Assembly (NCBI RefSeq): GCF_905220415.1
Contig: NC_059538.1
Coordinates: forward strand, 12,710,001-12,774,000
DNA from: Colias croceus
Taxonomy: Eukaryota > Arthropoda > Insecta > Lepidoptera > Pieridae
Direction of reading: 5' to 3'
Length of the DNA stretch: 64,000 bases
Positions 38,756 to 48,453 of the stretch are shown piece after piece. A program made the translations under genes and the position numbers. Positions within the stretch are counted from its first letter, which is position 1, and each line of letters opens with the position of its first letter. The notes under the pieces are model-generated. The model searched no databases, was not told the DNA's origin, and worked only from the letters and a program-made list of their open reading frames with translations.

Positions 38756-38925
38756 TCTATAATATAAAAATGAATCCCAAAATGTGTTGGTAAGCGCATA
38801 ACTTTAGAACAGCTGAACCGATTTCTTTAATTCTTTTTTTATTATATTCCTTGAAGTACGAGGATGGTTCTTATGTAGAGAAAACGTGAATATGTACCAC
38901 GGGCGAAGCCGGGGCGGACCGCTAG
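38756..38925 (+). mobile_element. Helitron tandem copy 2, subfamily D
   Basis: Starts TCTATAATATAAAAATG directly after the CTAG of copy 1 and ends CTAG|T. It differs from copy 1 by scattered substitutions (for example ACTTTAGAACAG for ACTCGAGAACGG), so the two are not the product of a very recent duplication. Confidence 0.75.
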
Positions 38926-41062
38926 TTAAACATATAAATATTAGTCTATTATCATGACTAATTGTTCTCAGGGTGAACAACCTCGAGGCAACAATAGCTA
39001 ACATACTTAACTGTGGATTCTTAACTGATTTACTTTACAATGGCGATGGGAAATTACTTTCGAGTATATGGAGAAACACTGCTTTCATGAAGGACACTGT
39101 ACATTTGTTAAATCCCAAGTATTTTACGTGGAATCTTAGGTTCGTTGTTAAATGTGTCTGTTTAATAGTTTTACATCATTTTCATATAAAATAGTTAAAC
39201 TGCAAATGAAAACTCTGTAATTAAAATGTAGATAGTAATGTCAATAACTCGATAAAGAAGGTAGATAACAATAAACTTGTTTTAAAATAAACGACATTGT
39301 TAATCAGTTTAGTAAATAGGTCGATAAAATTCATTAAAATTGCGTACTTTATCAATTAGATGGTTCAATAACTTCGCTGTAAATCTGTAATGTAACCGAT
39401 AAATACATTATTATAATAAACAGGATTATATTTAATACATTCAGGTGAGAAGCCTCGTATATTCATAACTAGCTGTCAAATAAAGTACTCAGTAGGTAGC
39501 GAACTTTAATATCACTCAAGATGGCGTTGTTTTCTTTAAAAAACTTGAGTTTCAAAGATTATTCCTACAAACTAACGTGCTAAAAAAATACTTATAGAAT
39601 CACACCGCGTCAACACACATCATACATCTACATATTATTATATAATTTATTGAAGGGGAACAGATTGTACGTGATAACCGCAAACTAGTTAAATCCATGG
39701 GGAGTGGGGACCGAGCACGCAATGTGGTCATAATAATATGTCTGGATAAATGGTAATCAAGCTCGTATTTAACTTTTTTTAACTGTTTAGAAAATTCGTA
39801 AATAATTAGCTTCTAATCCCATTTTGATAGAAAACTAACAGCCCAGTAACAATCCTTTCAAATACGTATATAAATATTTGCAAATATGAGCTAATAATAT
39901 AAAATAGGGTGCAAAAACATTTTTGTAAACAACCAAAACACGGTCCTTTAAAATGTTCAAACTACTTTATGTGGATTACAATTTTATCAGCAAGCCAACA
40001 TCAAAGGTGCGACCATTGATAGGCTATCTGTCCGTCAGTTTTGGCACAGCAATCGTGAATATTTGACTGACAGATATACACCCCACGTATCTATACAAAT
40101 ACGAGCGCTTTGAAGTATATTCCATTTGCCGTAAATGAAGAGAAATGTAGCGAGTATTTTCGTGGTGTGTTTCTATAACATTGCAAGTTTTTTTAGTCAA
40201 TAATTATTGTATAAGACTATAGATAAATATACTAACAGTGTATCGTTTAGCTGCTAGCGCTTCATTATAAGTACATTATCATTATTTTCCAAATAGTGTT
40301 AAGTATTAAAGAGTTTAACATCCCCTATTTAAACTTCTTAGATGTTAAAAAGAAAAATCCGTGGAAATAACTTAGATTTTATCTCACTTATACAAAATTG
40401 CCTCAGTGATTTAACCGTGGAAGCGTAACGTCAGACTTTCACAAATATAATATTACAAAGTATGGAAGAATCTCGATTCTCATTTCAGCTTTGTCATCCA
40501 AAGTATCCAAAAATTCGAGATATCAAGAAAAATGTCAGCTGATAAATTATCTCTTGTATTTTTAAATAACTTTTATCAATATTACATAACATAGAGTAAT
40601 TAAGATTGTGTTACCTTTATTACTACATATTGAATATTTACAAGATGAGCCGTTACTTTTCTTATCATCTTAAACAAATTAAAAATAAAAAGATGCAATT
40701 CGTCGAACTATTTTCGAATTCAATATTATTTTTCGATTACCAAAAAATCCAACAAATATCATATTTTTACGAAATATTGTCGTCATAAATATAAATAAAC
40801 AGTGCCACTTACTCCAAAACATGGCCATAATAAATAAATCAAAAGAATAGGCCATAAAAGTGCATTCCGCGGTGCATAACGAGTCCATGGTCGTAGGTCG
40901 ATGCTCCCTAGCAGGTTTACCTCATCGATTTTGTATGTTGAATTTAATACGTAGAATATGTATTAGATGTACTAATTAGGTACTTTAAATGTATAAAAAC
41001 AATGTGGAAGTACCCTTACCTATCGGTCTTCTAGCGCCATCACTTTCCTACACTGGTAATAA
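38926..41062. other. Upstream of peroxiredoxin, no exon recognised
   Basis: No domain or clear exon. Open frames at 38973-39194 and 40606-40788 are short and unassigned. If the candidate first exons near 31 and 33 kb belong to peroxiredoxin, this is intron. Confidence 0.4.
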
Positions 41063-41289
41063 TCTAATATATATATATTATATAAAGGCGAAAGTTTGTA
41101 TGGATGTATGGATGTTTGTTACTCTTTCACGTAAAAACTACTGAACCGATTACAATGAAATTTAGCACACATATAGAGGGTAACTTGGATTAACACATAG
41201 GATAGTTTTTATCCCGGAAATCCCACGGGAATGGGAACTATGCGGGTTTTCCTTTGCAAACGCGGGCGAAGCCGCGGGCGGAAATCTAG
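41063..41289 (+). mobile_element. Non-autonomous Helitron just upstream of peroxiredoxin
   Basis: 5' TCTAATATATATATATTATA, body ACTACTGAACCGATTACAAT and GAAATCCCACGGGAATGGGA, 3' hairpin GCGGGCGAAGCCGCGGGCGG then CTAG|T. It ends 97 bp before the acceptor of the first coding exon, so it lies in the 5' flank or 5' UTR intron of the gene. Confidence 0.8.
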
Positions 41290-41386
41290 TACTGCTATAA
41301 CTGCTATAAGACATCATTGTACATCACATGCACTCCTCAATTCACTCAACTATTCTCGCATTAATCCACACATTTCAACATTTCAG

Positions 41387-41527
41387 TTTCAACAAAATGC
41401 CGCTGCAGTTGACCAAACCCGCACCCCAGTTCAAAACTACAGCTGTAGTGAACGGCGAGTTCAAAGACGTCGCTCTCTCCGACTACAAGGGCAAATATGT
41501 CGTGCTCTTCTTCTACCCACTTGACTT
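41387..41527 (+). CDS. Peroxiredoxin (typical 2-Cys, Prx1/2-like), coding exon 1
   Basis: A thiol peroxidase that reduces hydrogen peroxide and organic peroxides using thioredoxin; with no signal peptide it is probably cytosolic. The joined exons (41397-41527, 45616-45755, 47514-47682, 47977-48124) give 588 nt, or 195 residues plus stop, the usual length of insect cytosolic 2-Cys enzymes. Visible hallmarks are peroxidatic Cys48 in PLDFTFVCPTE with Thr45, Arg124 (the third catalytic residue, in IPFRG), GGLG at 91-94, resolving Cys169 in GEVCPANW, and a C-terminal YF at 190-191. GGLG plus YF marks the overoxidation-sensitive eukaryotic type. This exon encodes residues 1-43 and two bases of codon 44. 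The ATG at 41397 follows an acceptor (ACATTTCAG|TTTC), so the mRNA has an upstream exon not identified with certainty. Confidence 0.96.
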
Positions 41528-41884
41528 GTAAGTATATTTACTACATAAAATAATAATATAATCTAATAAGTTTAAGTTTGATCTTCTTGAAACGGCTTGA
41601 CAGATTCTCATGAAATTTTGTCTGCATATGCGGTAGGTCTGAAAATCGGACATCTATATACCCCTAAGTGAGTAAGAGTAAGGCAGAACAACATAGTGCC
41701 ATAATTCGCAATGAAAGAAAACCTGGTTAGGTACATATACTTATCAGACGATTTTTTCTCGTATGCTAAAATTTGAAACAGTAATCAGTATTAGCATTAC
41801 TTATAAATATCCGAAATATCTTGCATAACTAATACTTCGTCGTTTAAAATATTATATTTATAAGCACTTAGAGTTGGGCAATAT

Positions 41885-42748
41885 GAGTTCGTAGTCGTCG
41901 TCGTCGTTTCAGCCGTGGGACGTCCACTGCTGGACAAAGGCCTCCCTCAAGGATTTCCAGTACGACCGGTCACCGGCGGCCTGCATCCAGCGGCTCCCTG
42001 CCACTCGGACCAGGTCGTCCGTCCATCTTGTGGGAGGTCGTCCCACGCTTCGTCGTCCAGTCCGTGGCCTCCATTCCAGAACCTTTCTGCCCCAACGGCC
42101 ATCGGTTCTACGGGCTATGTGCCCCGCCCATTGCCACTTCAACGTACTAATCCGGCGAGCTATGTCGGTGACTCCGGTTCTCCTACGGATTTCCTCATTT
42201 CTGATTCGATCTCGTAGGGAAACTCCGAGCATAGCCCTTTCCATAGCACGTTGGGCGACGCTGAGCTTGTGCACAAGGCCCAGGGTTAGAGGCCACGTCT
42301 CTGTTCCGTAGGTCATCACTGGTAACACACACTGCTCGAAGACTTTAGTCTTCAGGCACTGAGGGATTTTGGACGAAAAGATGTTCTTTAACTTCCCGAA
42401 CGCTGCCCATCCGAGTCGGATTCGACGATTGACCTCCTTCCCGAAGTTGAACCTGCCTAATTGGACGGTTTGTCCTAGGTAGACATATTCGTCAACAACT
42501 TCGAGAGTAGAGTTTCCAACAGAGACTGGAGTGGGCACAACATGGACATTCGACATGATTTTCGTCTTGTCCATGTTCATGCTAAGGCCCACTTGTTGTG
42601 AAACTCTGTAGAGGTCATCGAGCATTGCATTAAGGTCTTCCATGGATTCTGCCATGACTACGATATCATCGGCAAATCGAAGATGAGAGATGTACTCGCC
42701 ATTAATATTGATGCCAAGTCCTTTCCATTCCAACAGTTTGAAGAAATA
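41885..42748 (-). pseudogene. RTE-clade reverse transcriptase C-terminal half, antisense in intron
   Basis: A 5'-truncated RTE retrotransposon on the - strand, opposite to its host gene. The open frame (274 residues, 42733 down to 41909) starts inside the reverse transcriptase just before HLRFADDIVVMAE, which holds the catalytic FADD. It continues through the thumb (MNMDKTKIMSN, YVYLGQ) to the RTE C-terminal block WAGHIARRTDGRWG and GRPPTRWTDDLVRVAGSRWM. The frame is open to its natural stop, so the copy is relatively young, but without endonuclease or palm it cannot transpose. On the + strand a GTCGTC repeat at 41894-41908 is its 3' tail. The first listed codon is TTG within the frame, not a start. 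Confidence 0.92.
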
Positions 42749-42991
42749 TACTTAATTCTGCACGTGTTTAATTATTTTAGTAAGTATTCGTCGAGTTTTG
42801 CTACGAATACAGCAATATATTTAACATTTATACCTTACGATAAAACCATCTGTCTCGTCAACGTAAAGCCAAAATCCCCGTGTCTAGATGCTAAAACCAT
42901 TTTCACAATAATCTACTGTCGTCGTTATCCTTGTGATAGCAATCTTGATAATTTATCACCAAAACTACATACCTAGTTGTTTATTATAAAC

Positions 42992-43113
42992 AACTTGCGG
43001 TCCGCCCCGGCATCGCCCGTGGTAGGTACATGTTTACGTTTTCTCTCCATAAGAACCATCCTCGTACTTCAAGGAATATTATGGAAAAATAATATTAACG
43101 AAATTATTTTTAT
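42992..43113 (-). mobile_element. Helitron fragment, subfamily D
   Basis: The + strand shows GCGGTCCGCCCCGGCATCGC, then CTCCATAAGAACCATCCTCG, the complement of the 38582 family. The 5' part is missing. Confidence 0.65.
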
Positions 43114-43118
43114 GTAGA

Positions 43119-43302
43119 CTAGCTGTGCCCGTGGTTTTATCCGTATTACTCCGCTTCTATTGGTCCTAGCCATGCATGTGATGGTAGCCTTCCTCTATAA
43201 TGGACCATCTAACACTGAAAAAATTTTTCAAACACGTAGTTCCTGAGATCAGTGCGCTCAACCAAGCAAGAAAACTCTTCAGCTTATTAATATTAGTATA
43301 GA
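43119..43302 (-). mobile_element. Non-autonomous Helitron, subfamily C
   Basis: CTAGCTGTGCCCGTGG on + (3' end) through GCCTTCCTCTATAATGGACC and GTTCCTGAGATCAGTGCGC to TATTAGTATAGA (5' end, complement of TCTATACTAATA). Essentially complete. Confidence 0.75.
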
Positions 43303-43344
43303 TTAAGGGCTACTATGTTCTCTTAAGAAGTATCGACCTATAAT

Positions 43345-43609
43345 TCATACTAATATTATAAATGCGAAAGTAACTCTGTCTGTCTGTCTGTTACTCAATC
43401 ACGCCTTAACTACTGAACCAATTTGCATGAAATTTGGTATAGAGATATATTGATACCCGAGAAAGGACACAGGCTACTTTTTACCCCGGGACATAGAATA
43501 GGTTTTACCCCGGGACATAGAATAGGTTTTATCCCGGAAATCCCACGGGAACGGGAACTATGCGGGTTTTTCTTTGACTGCGCGGGCGAAGCCGCGGGTG
43601 GAAAGCTAG
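43345..43609 (+). mobile_element. Non-autonomous Helitron, subfamily A, internally duplicated
   Basis: TCATACTAATATTATAAATG at the 5' end and GCGGGCGAAGCCGCGGG, then CTAG|T, at the 3' end. A block CCCGGGACATAGAATAGGTT occurs twice in tandem (about 43484-43531). Confidence 0.8.
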
Positions 43610-44162
43610 TATAAAATATACAAACATTTGCATATCAAAATAATTAACGGAGACCAGGTTCCCTTTGTCTTCTTAATTTACACTCCCGATCCGTAATTAG
43701 CGATCAAAGATTCGTGCCGCAGTAAACAATCGATCTTCCCTTAAGAACCCTTTAAGGCCCTTAGAAACTTTAGAGTTCATAATACAGTTGACGAATAATT
43801 TCACGCCCTATTTGCATTCGAATATTCGTAGATACTTTGTGAACTTGTTAAACCTGTTTAGTGTGCTAGTCGTCATGGGAACTTGTGTCGGTTATAGCCA
43901 TACTAGGTGTGCCGCGTGGTTTTCCGCGGGCAATTTCTATAGCTTATTGTATTTTGGTAAAAACTAAAAAGCTATATCACTGCGAAGTAGCATCAAAATC
44001 TGTTCAGTGGTTTCGCGTGAAAGAGTGACATAAATATACAGTCTTACTTAATCAATAGTGAATGACTATCGCCATAGAAGATCCTGGATATAATAATATA
44101 TTTTTGACTGATTTATACATTTGTTCAAAAACCGTCCTGTTCGAATAAATAACTTTCTTATC

Positions 44163-44614
44163 TAGACACGCGGCAGCGTGTCAAGCCGAGTTCAAGCGAA
44201 GAGAACTGGCGAGCAGCGGCCGTGTGTATTTTTACACGAACCATTTGGAGCCACTTTTCACCCCCTTATAACTCGACTGTTTACATACTGTTTATATTTT
44301 GTGAGGCTCTAAAAACTAGCCAAGTCAAATTATGAGGTTCAATAGGTCATTAGTTGTTTGTTTTATGAAAATAATTATATAATTTAAATTAAAAAAAAAT
44401 CATATTTTAGAATAAACATTGTTCTCTAAGGTAAAATAAAACAATTGAATTTTCAGTTCACCTAAGAACTTAATACATCTTTGTAAATAAATTTCTGGAC
44501 TGTCTACAGAACTTGGCACACCTTTAGATCTCATTTCGTTTTTTGGAAAATTAAGTCAACGATTGAACTCGACTCCTATTTTTACATTTATGTTTTTGGT
44601 GGGATTATATTTCT
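44163..44614. mobile_element. Chimeric fold-back relic
   Basis: The first about 115 bp (GACACGCGGCAGCGTGTCAA onwards) are the reverse complement of 23465-23582. The rest, from TTTACATACTGTTTATATTT to TTTTTGGTGGG, corresponds to spacer plus one arm of the fold-back at 21599-22207, with more divergence. The junction suggests that both pieces belong to one longer parent element. Confidence 0.7.
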
Positions 44615-45020
44615 ACTTCAATATATTTTTAAAATTTCCTTGAAATCAATTGTCATTGTAATTTAACTTCTTGAATGGCGATATTTACATCAGATTTGTA
44701 AACATTAAATTATATGCATTGTTCAAATCATTGTCTTTATTCAGTGTGCACAATTGTTTCTTTAAATTATTAAAGAAAATGTTACCTTATTGTTCACTCT
44801 TAAAATTGTAATTACTGATTAGATATGTTTAGGAAAGAAAAGAACTATACAAAAAAATCATCGTCATAAGTCAGTTAAACTATATTTATAAGTAATATGT
44901 ATTCGGCCTTTTATGTTCGTAGATACATTAGCAAATGCTAAATAAATAAAAATTTATTAAGTACATAACAAAAACAGTTTTAGGTATTCATATGCTGAAC
45001 AAGTGATAACTGCGTTAAAA

Positions 45021-45269
45021 CAACCGACTTCAAACTTGCACTTGCAAAATTTACAAATACCTACAGACAAAAATGCTCATAAAATAAAAACTACTGGGCC
45101 TATCCGAATAAAATTTTTATGGGACCAATTCGACACCATCCCGCATCGAACAAAAAAAGAATCACGTAAATCGGTTCAGAAACCTCGGAGTAATCGGTGT
45201 ACAAACATAAAAAAAAAAAATATACCGGCCGAATTGATAACCTCCTCCTTTTTTTTTGAAGTCGGTTAA
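45021..45269 (-). mobile_element. CCGACTTC inverted-repeat element
   Basis: Bounded by AACCGACTTCAAA and TTTGAAGTCGGTTAA. Contains GGCCGAATTGATAACCTCCT, the complement of the block at 28192. The + open frame across it comes from the repeat, not a gene. Confidence 0.7.
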
Positions 45270-45615
45270 CTATAAGAATAAACACGATAATTACTTCACG
45301 TAACATGTCACGAACCATGAAAAGAATTAAATAAAATGTTAATTGATACATTTAAAATTTTAAATCGATTCTATTTTGAAAACAATGAATAATTTAACAT
45401 TTATTTTAGCATGTTTATTTGCATGTAATTGAACTACGGCAGGTATTTCACAATATTATACTTACATTTAAATGATATTTTATATGTTTAGGGCTAAGAT
45501 AGCTATGTTGTTCTGAAATTACTTTTATTAGCTTCATCAGTAAAACAGATTTAATTCAAACTTTTTAATACGGAGTTACAAACTATATATTAATTTTTAT
45601 ACAATGAATTTCTAG

Positions 45616-45755
45616 CACATTCGTCTGCCCTACCGAGATAATCGCGTTCAGCGAACGCGCCGACGAATTCAGGAAGATCGGGTGCGAAGTGATCGCCGCC
45701 TCCACTGACTCGCACTTCACTCACCTCGCGTGGATCAACACACCCCGCAAGCAGG
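45616..45755 (+). CDS. Peroxiredoxin coding exon 2 (active site)
   Basis: Supplies the last base of codon 44 and encodes TFVCPTEIIAF, which includes peroxidatic Cys48, then SERADEFRKIGCEVI and the WINTPRKQ stretch. It ends with the first base of the GGLG Gly codon. The acceptor is TTTCTAG and the donor CAG|GTGAGT-like (G|GTGAG at 45755/45756). Its last about 50 bp are duplicated downstream in intron 2. Confidence 0.96.
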
Positions 45756-45760
45756 GTGAG

Positions 45761-45788
45761 TTCTCGAATGTTCTAGAACGTTCTAGAA
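45761..45788 (+). promoter_or_regulatory. Heat-shock-element-like array 1
   Basis: Six contiguous alternating units: TTCtcGAAtgTTCtaGAA followed by cgTTCtaGAA. It matches the nTTCnnGAAn consensus without error and begins 5 bp inside intron 2. HSF binding is an inference from consensus. Confidence 0.6.
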
Positions 45789-45863
45789 TGATTTATATTA
45801 TGTTCTATGATTAACGTATTTGGTCCCCTCGCGTGCATGAACACGCCGCGCAAGCAGGGTGAG

Positions 45864-45891
45864 GTCTCGAATGTTCTAGAAGCTTCTGGAA
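45864..45891 (+). promoter_or_regulatory. Heat-shock-element-like array 2
   Basis: Six units with one imperfect (GTC in place of TTC at the start), then GAAtgTTCtaGAAgcTTC and tgGAA. Confidence 0.55.
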
Positions 45892-45992
45892 GTATCTATG
45901 ATGTTCTGTGTTTAAAGTAAATACGTTGGGTGGAACAATTATATATTAATGTTCGCACCTCTCGTGGAGCAATACGCTGCGGAAACAGCGAG

Positions 45993-46025
45993 TTCTCGAA
46001 TGTTCTAGAAGCTTCTGGAAGGTTC
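45993..46025 (+). promoter_or_regulatory. Heat-shock-element-like array 3
   Basis: Seven perfect alternating units (TTC, GAA, TTC, GAA, TTC, GAA, TTC) at 5-bp spacing. Confidence 0.6.
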
Positions 46026-46083
46026 TATGATTAATGTTTTTGTTCCTCTCGCATGGATCAACACACCGCGCAAGCAGGGTGAG

Positions 46084-46113
46084 TTCTCGAATGTTCTAGG
46101 TTTTGGAATGTTC
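46084..46113 (+). promoter_or_regulatory. Heat-shock-element-like array 4, interrupted
   Basis: Three units (TTCtcGAAtgTTC), a broken stretch, then GAAtgTTC. The weakest of the five. Confidence 0.4.
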
Positions 46114-46192
46114 TATGAATAACGAATTTGTTCTGACTTGCACTTCACGCACCTCGCGATATAAAAACGCCGTGCAAACTGGGTCAGTGGTC

Positions 46193-46225
46193 GAACGTTC
46201 TGGAATGTTCTAGAATGTTCTAGAA
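46193..46225 (+). promoter_or_regulatory. Heat-shock-element-like array 5
   Basis: Seven perfect alternating units starting GAAcgTTCtgGAAtgTTC and ending taGAA. It lies after the most decayed donor copy, so the units stay intact even where the exon-like part does not. Confidence 0.6.
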
Positions 46226-47513
46226 TTGTAATATGGTTGATATGTGAATTTAGTACGGACACTTTCGATAATCTCCCAAAATTGTAGCTAAGTATAACGT
46301 TTTCATGCACAGTCCGAATGAACGAATCAAGAATGGAGTAACATTCCCAATAACTTCTACATTATTAAAAAATCCAAATTCTAAGCCCCATAACATTAAG
46401 GCACATTTCCCACTGCCGCAGATATTAGGCGGTCTGTAGACGACGCGGACACGTTGTGTCTGCGCGCGTTCCGACGGTTAGGGTGTGCGCGACGCGAGCG
46501 ACGCCGTAGGTCCGCGTCTGTAGGTGACGCCAGTGAGTTAACGAAAATAAGGGTTTATTTGTGTTTGGAGTCCGTTGGTCATTCGATTTAATGTTGGTCT
46601 GGTGTGGAACTGTCTAAACCTTAAAAAAACCGATTTCGGTGCAAATGTTTTAGACACCTAAAGTTGGATTGACATTTTAAGAAGATTCGACTCTGTGTGT
46701 ATATTTTTGGCAGCTACTTAAATTTTTACTTCGTTATCATACTCATACGGTTCATTTTATAGATTAAATTTTACCATCATCTCTTAAAGCTCCATAGGAT
46801 ATTTGTGTTGTTTTATAATAATTTTAGTCTGTATTTAAATTTTAAATATCAAGTTTCGAACTTGGAAAATAAAAGATTTCAAGTAAAGATCTACGATCAA
46901 CGATCTATAGTCAGGCTATTTGTTTATTTTTTTAGACAGTTCCATCAAGAACTAAAAATAAACCAGTAAATTTTATGGTATATACCGTATTTTAGTTAAA
47001 TATATTTAACGGGTTGTTGAATATAAACCTTTAGATACAGATAGACTAGCGCTTGCCTACGGCTTTGTTCGCGTCGCACTTCGCAAATTGTGGTTGTATT
47101 TTGGAATATTATGTGCTTTTAGGGTCAGTTTAATCTTTGGGTTTCATTTTCTTGAATATTACATCGACTTGTCTTCGGGAAATTATCTCTTCATTCCATG
47201 TTTAAGACATTCGGTGGGATCATTTTTAATTTGTTTAGAATTAAAATACTGTTTTAAACATTTTAAAGAGAAAATTTTAACCCTTTATTTCCTATTCCTC
47301 TAGAGTCTAGTAAAATATGTTTGTCGTTGCTTGGTGTAAAAACTGGGAAAGTCGTACATTATAAGTAATTCCAATTTAAAAACTCAATATCATAATATTT
47401 ACGTATATTTTCAAAAAGGACTATGTATATTCAAATTTTTATTACGTTTTATGGGTCCAAATAATAAATCAATGCATATAACAATAATTAAACTAAATTT
47501 TTACAAATACCAG
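46226..47513 (+). other. Remainder of peroxiredoxin intron 2
   Basis: Acceptor ATACCAG at 47507-47513. At 46420-46525 a CG-rich patch holds GGCGGTCTGTAGACGACG and GTCCGCGTCTGTAGGTGACG, probably a repeat remnant. No other gene seen. Confidence 0.7.
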
Positions 47514-47682
47514 GCGGTCTCGGCCCCATGAACATCCCGATCATAAGCGACAAGTCGCACCGCATCTCGCGCGACTACGGCGTGCTCGATGAAGAGAGCG
47601 GCATTCCGTTCCGCGGGCTGTTCATCATCGACGACAAGCAGAACCTGCGCCAGATCACCGTCAACGACCTACCCGTGGGCCG
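47514..47682 (+). CDS. Peroxiredoxin coding exon 3
   Basis: Encodes GGLGPMNIPIISDKSHRISR, YGVLDEESGIPFRG with Arg124, and LFIIDDKQNLRQITVNDLP. The GGLG loop shapes the local unfolding that makes this class sensitive to overoxidation. It ends with two bases of the Arg147 codon at GG|GTGAGT-type donor 47682/47683. Third positions are strongly GC-rich compared with the AT-rich introns, supporting a real, constrained exon. Confidence 0.96.
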
Positions 47683-47704
47683 GTGAGTGACACACGTACA
47701 CACT

Positions 47705-47925
47705 AATATTAATATTATAAAGCTTACGAGTTTGTTTGTTTGAACGCGCTAATCTCAGGAACAACTGGTCCGATTTGAAAAAATGAGGCGTGCAATTCTT
47801 ACAGTGTGTGGAGTTTCCGGGATAAGCCTTTGTCTTATTCTTGGTCTTCAGCTACTTACATACCAAATTTCATTGTAATAAGTTCAGTAGTATTTGCGGG
47901 AAAGAGTTACAAACATCCGTTCATC
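47705..47925. mobile_element. Two Helitron fragments in peroxiredoxin intron 3
   Basis: 47705-47790 is a + strand subfamily C 5' part (TATTATAAAGC, TTTG repeat, GCGCTAATCTCAGGAACAAC). 47805-47925 is the complement of a 41063-like copy (GAGTTTCCGGGATAAGCC, TTTCATTGTAATAAGTTCAG, AAAGAGTTACAAACATCC). Together they fill most of the 294-bp intron. Confidence 0.65.
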
Positions 47926-47976
47926 CTTTATTATATTAATGATTTTACCCTTAATTGCATCATTTTTTCCCAACAG

Positions 47977-48124
47977 TTCAGTAGAAGAGACCCTCCGCCT
48001 GGTGCAAGCGTTCCAATACACCGACAAGTACGGAGAAGTGTGCCCCGCCAACTGGAGGCCCGGCTCCAAGACAATCAAGCCCGATACCAAAGCTGCCCAG
48101 GAGTACTTTGGCGACCAGAACTAA
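47977..48124 (+). CDS. Peroxiredoxin coding exon 4 (resolving Cys, stop)
   Basis: Acceptor CCCAACAG at 47976. Encodes SVEETLRLVQAFQYTDKYG, then EVCPANWRPGSKTI with resolving Cys169, and the C-terminal tail KAAQEYFGDQN before TAA (48122-48124). In the dimer, Cys169 forms a disulfide with Cys48 of the partner, which thioredoxin then reduces (family knowledge). Confidence 0.96.
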
Positions 48125-48164
48125 GATAGCGTAGATCTTTAGCGGCTGTTTATTTAATACTAAT

Positions 48165-48170
48165 AATAAA
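48165..48170 (+). terminator. Polyadenylation signal of peroxiredoxin
   Basis: AATAAA 41 bp after the stop codon, followed by TTGTTAAAG and T-rich sequence. The 3' UTR would be very short, about 60 bp. Confidence 0.7.
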
Positions 48171-48267
48171 ATCTTGTTAAAGTATTATGCTGTTTTATTA
48201 TTGAGTATAGTGCCCTCTATTGACGAAAATTGGTATCATTATAAGTATTCCTGTGTTATTGAATTAA

Positions 48268-48440
48268 GGGCTCATTTTTCAATCCTTGGTTAAAATTTTT
48301 CTTTCCAATAAAGTATTACACGAACATTTTAAAATGTCACCTGTAAACTGTCAAATATGCACAATTTGAATACATTTTTGAAATGGTAATTTAATACGTT
48401 ATTCGATGAAATCATTTTCAAAGGATTGAAAAAACAGCCC
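48268..48440. mobile_element. piggyBac-like MITE with TTAA duplication
   Basis: 173 bp bounded by TTAA on both sides (48264-48267 and 48441-48444). Terminal repeats are GGGCTCATTTTTCAATCC and GGATTGAAAAAACAGCCC. TTAA target duplication is characteristic of the piggyBac superfamily. Confidence 0.8.
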
Positions 48441-48453
48441 TTAATACTATTAA

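Larger units (their letters stand above)
41528..45615 (+). other. Peroxiredoxin intron 1
   Basis: Donor GTAAGT at 41528, acceptor TTTCTAG at 45609-45615; phase 2. The 4.1 kb is largely mobile: an antisense RTE fragment, three Helitrons, a fold-back relic and a TTAA-type element. Residual stretches such as 44620-45000 show nothing recognisable. Confidence 0.9.
45756..46225 (+). repeat. Tandem array of exon-2 end plus intron start
   Basis: After the genuine exon end, related copies of the same stretch occur at about 45827-45863, 45957-45992, 46044-46083 and 46135-46191, about 105 bp apart. Copies at 45827 and 46044 retain CGCAAGCAGGGTGAG, an apparent splice donor; the third (AACAGCGAG) and last (ACTGGGTCAG) have lost it. 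The last copy reaches further into exon sequence (CTTGCACTTCACGCACCTCG). Use of the donor at 45859 would add 103 nt and that at 46079 would add 323 nt; both shift the frame. Confidence 0.88.

Noticed and set aside
41231..41531. 97-residue frame overlapping the peroxiredoxin start
   Set aside because: Different frame, beginning in the Helitron; the genuine frame starts at 41397 and continues correctly across splice sites.
41915..42311. Two + strand frames of 93-100 residues
   Set aside because: Antisense shadows of the RTE reverse transcriptase frame.
43423..43614. 63-residue + frame
   Set aside because: Lies wholly within a Helitron, and its internal repeat reflects the duplicated Helitron block.
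47806..48129. Overlapping open frames of 107 (+) and 68 (-) residues across the last peroxiredoxin exon
   Set aside because: Shadows of exon 4 in other frames joined to Helitron-derived intron sequence.
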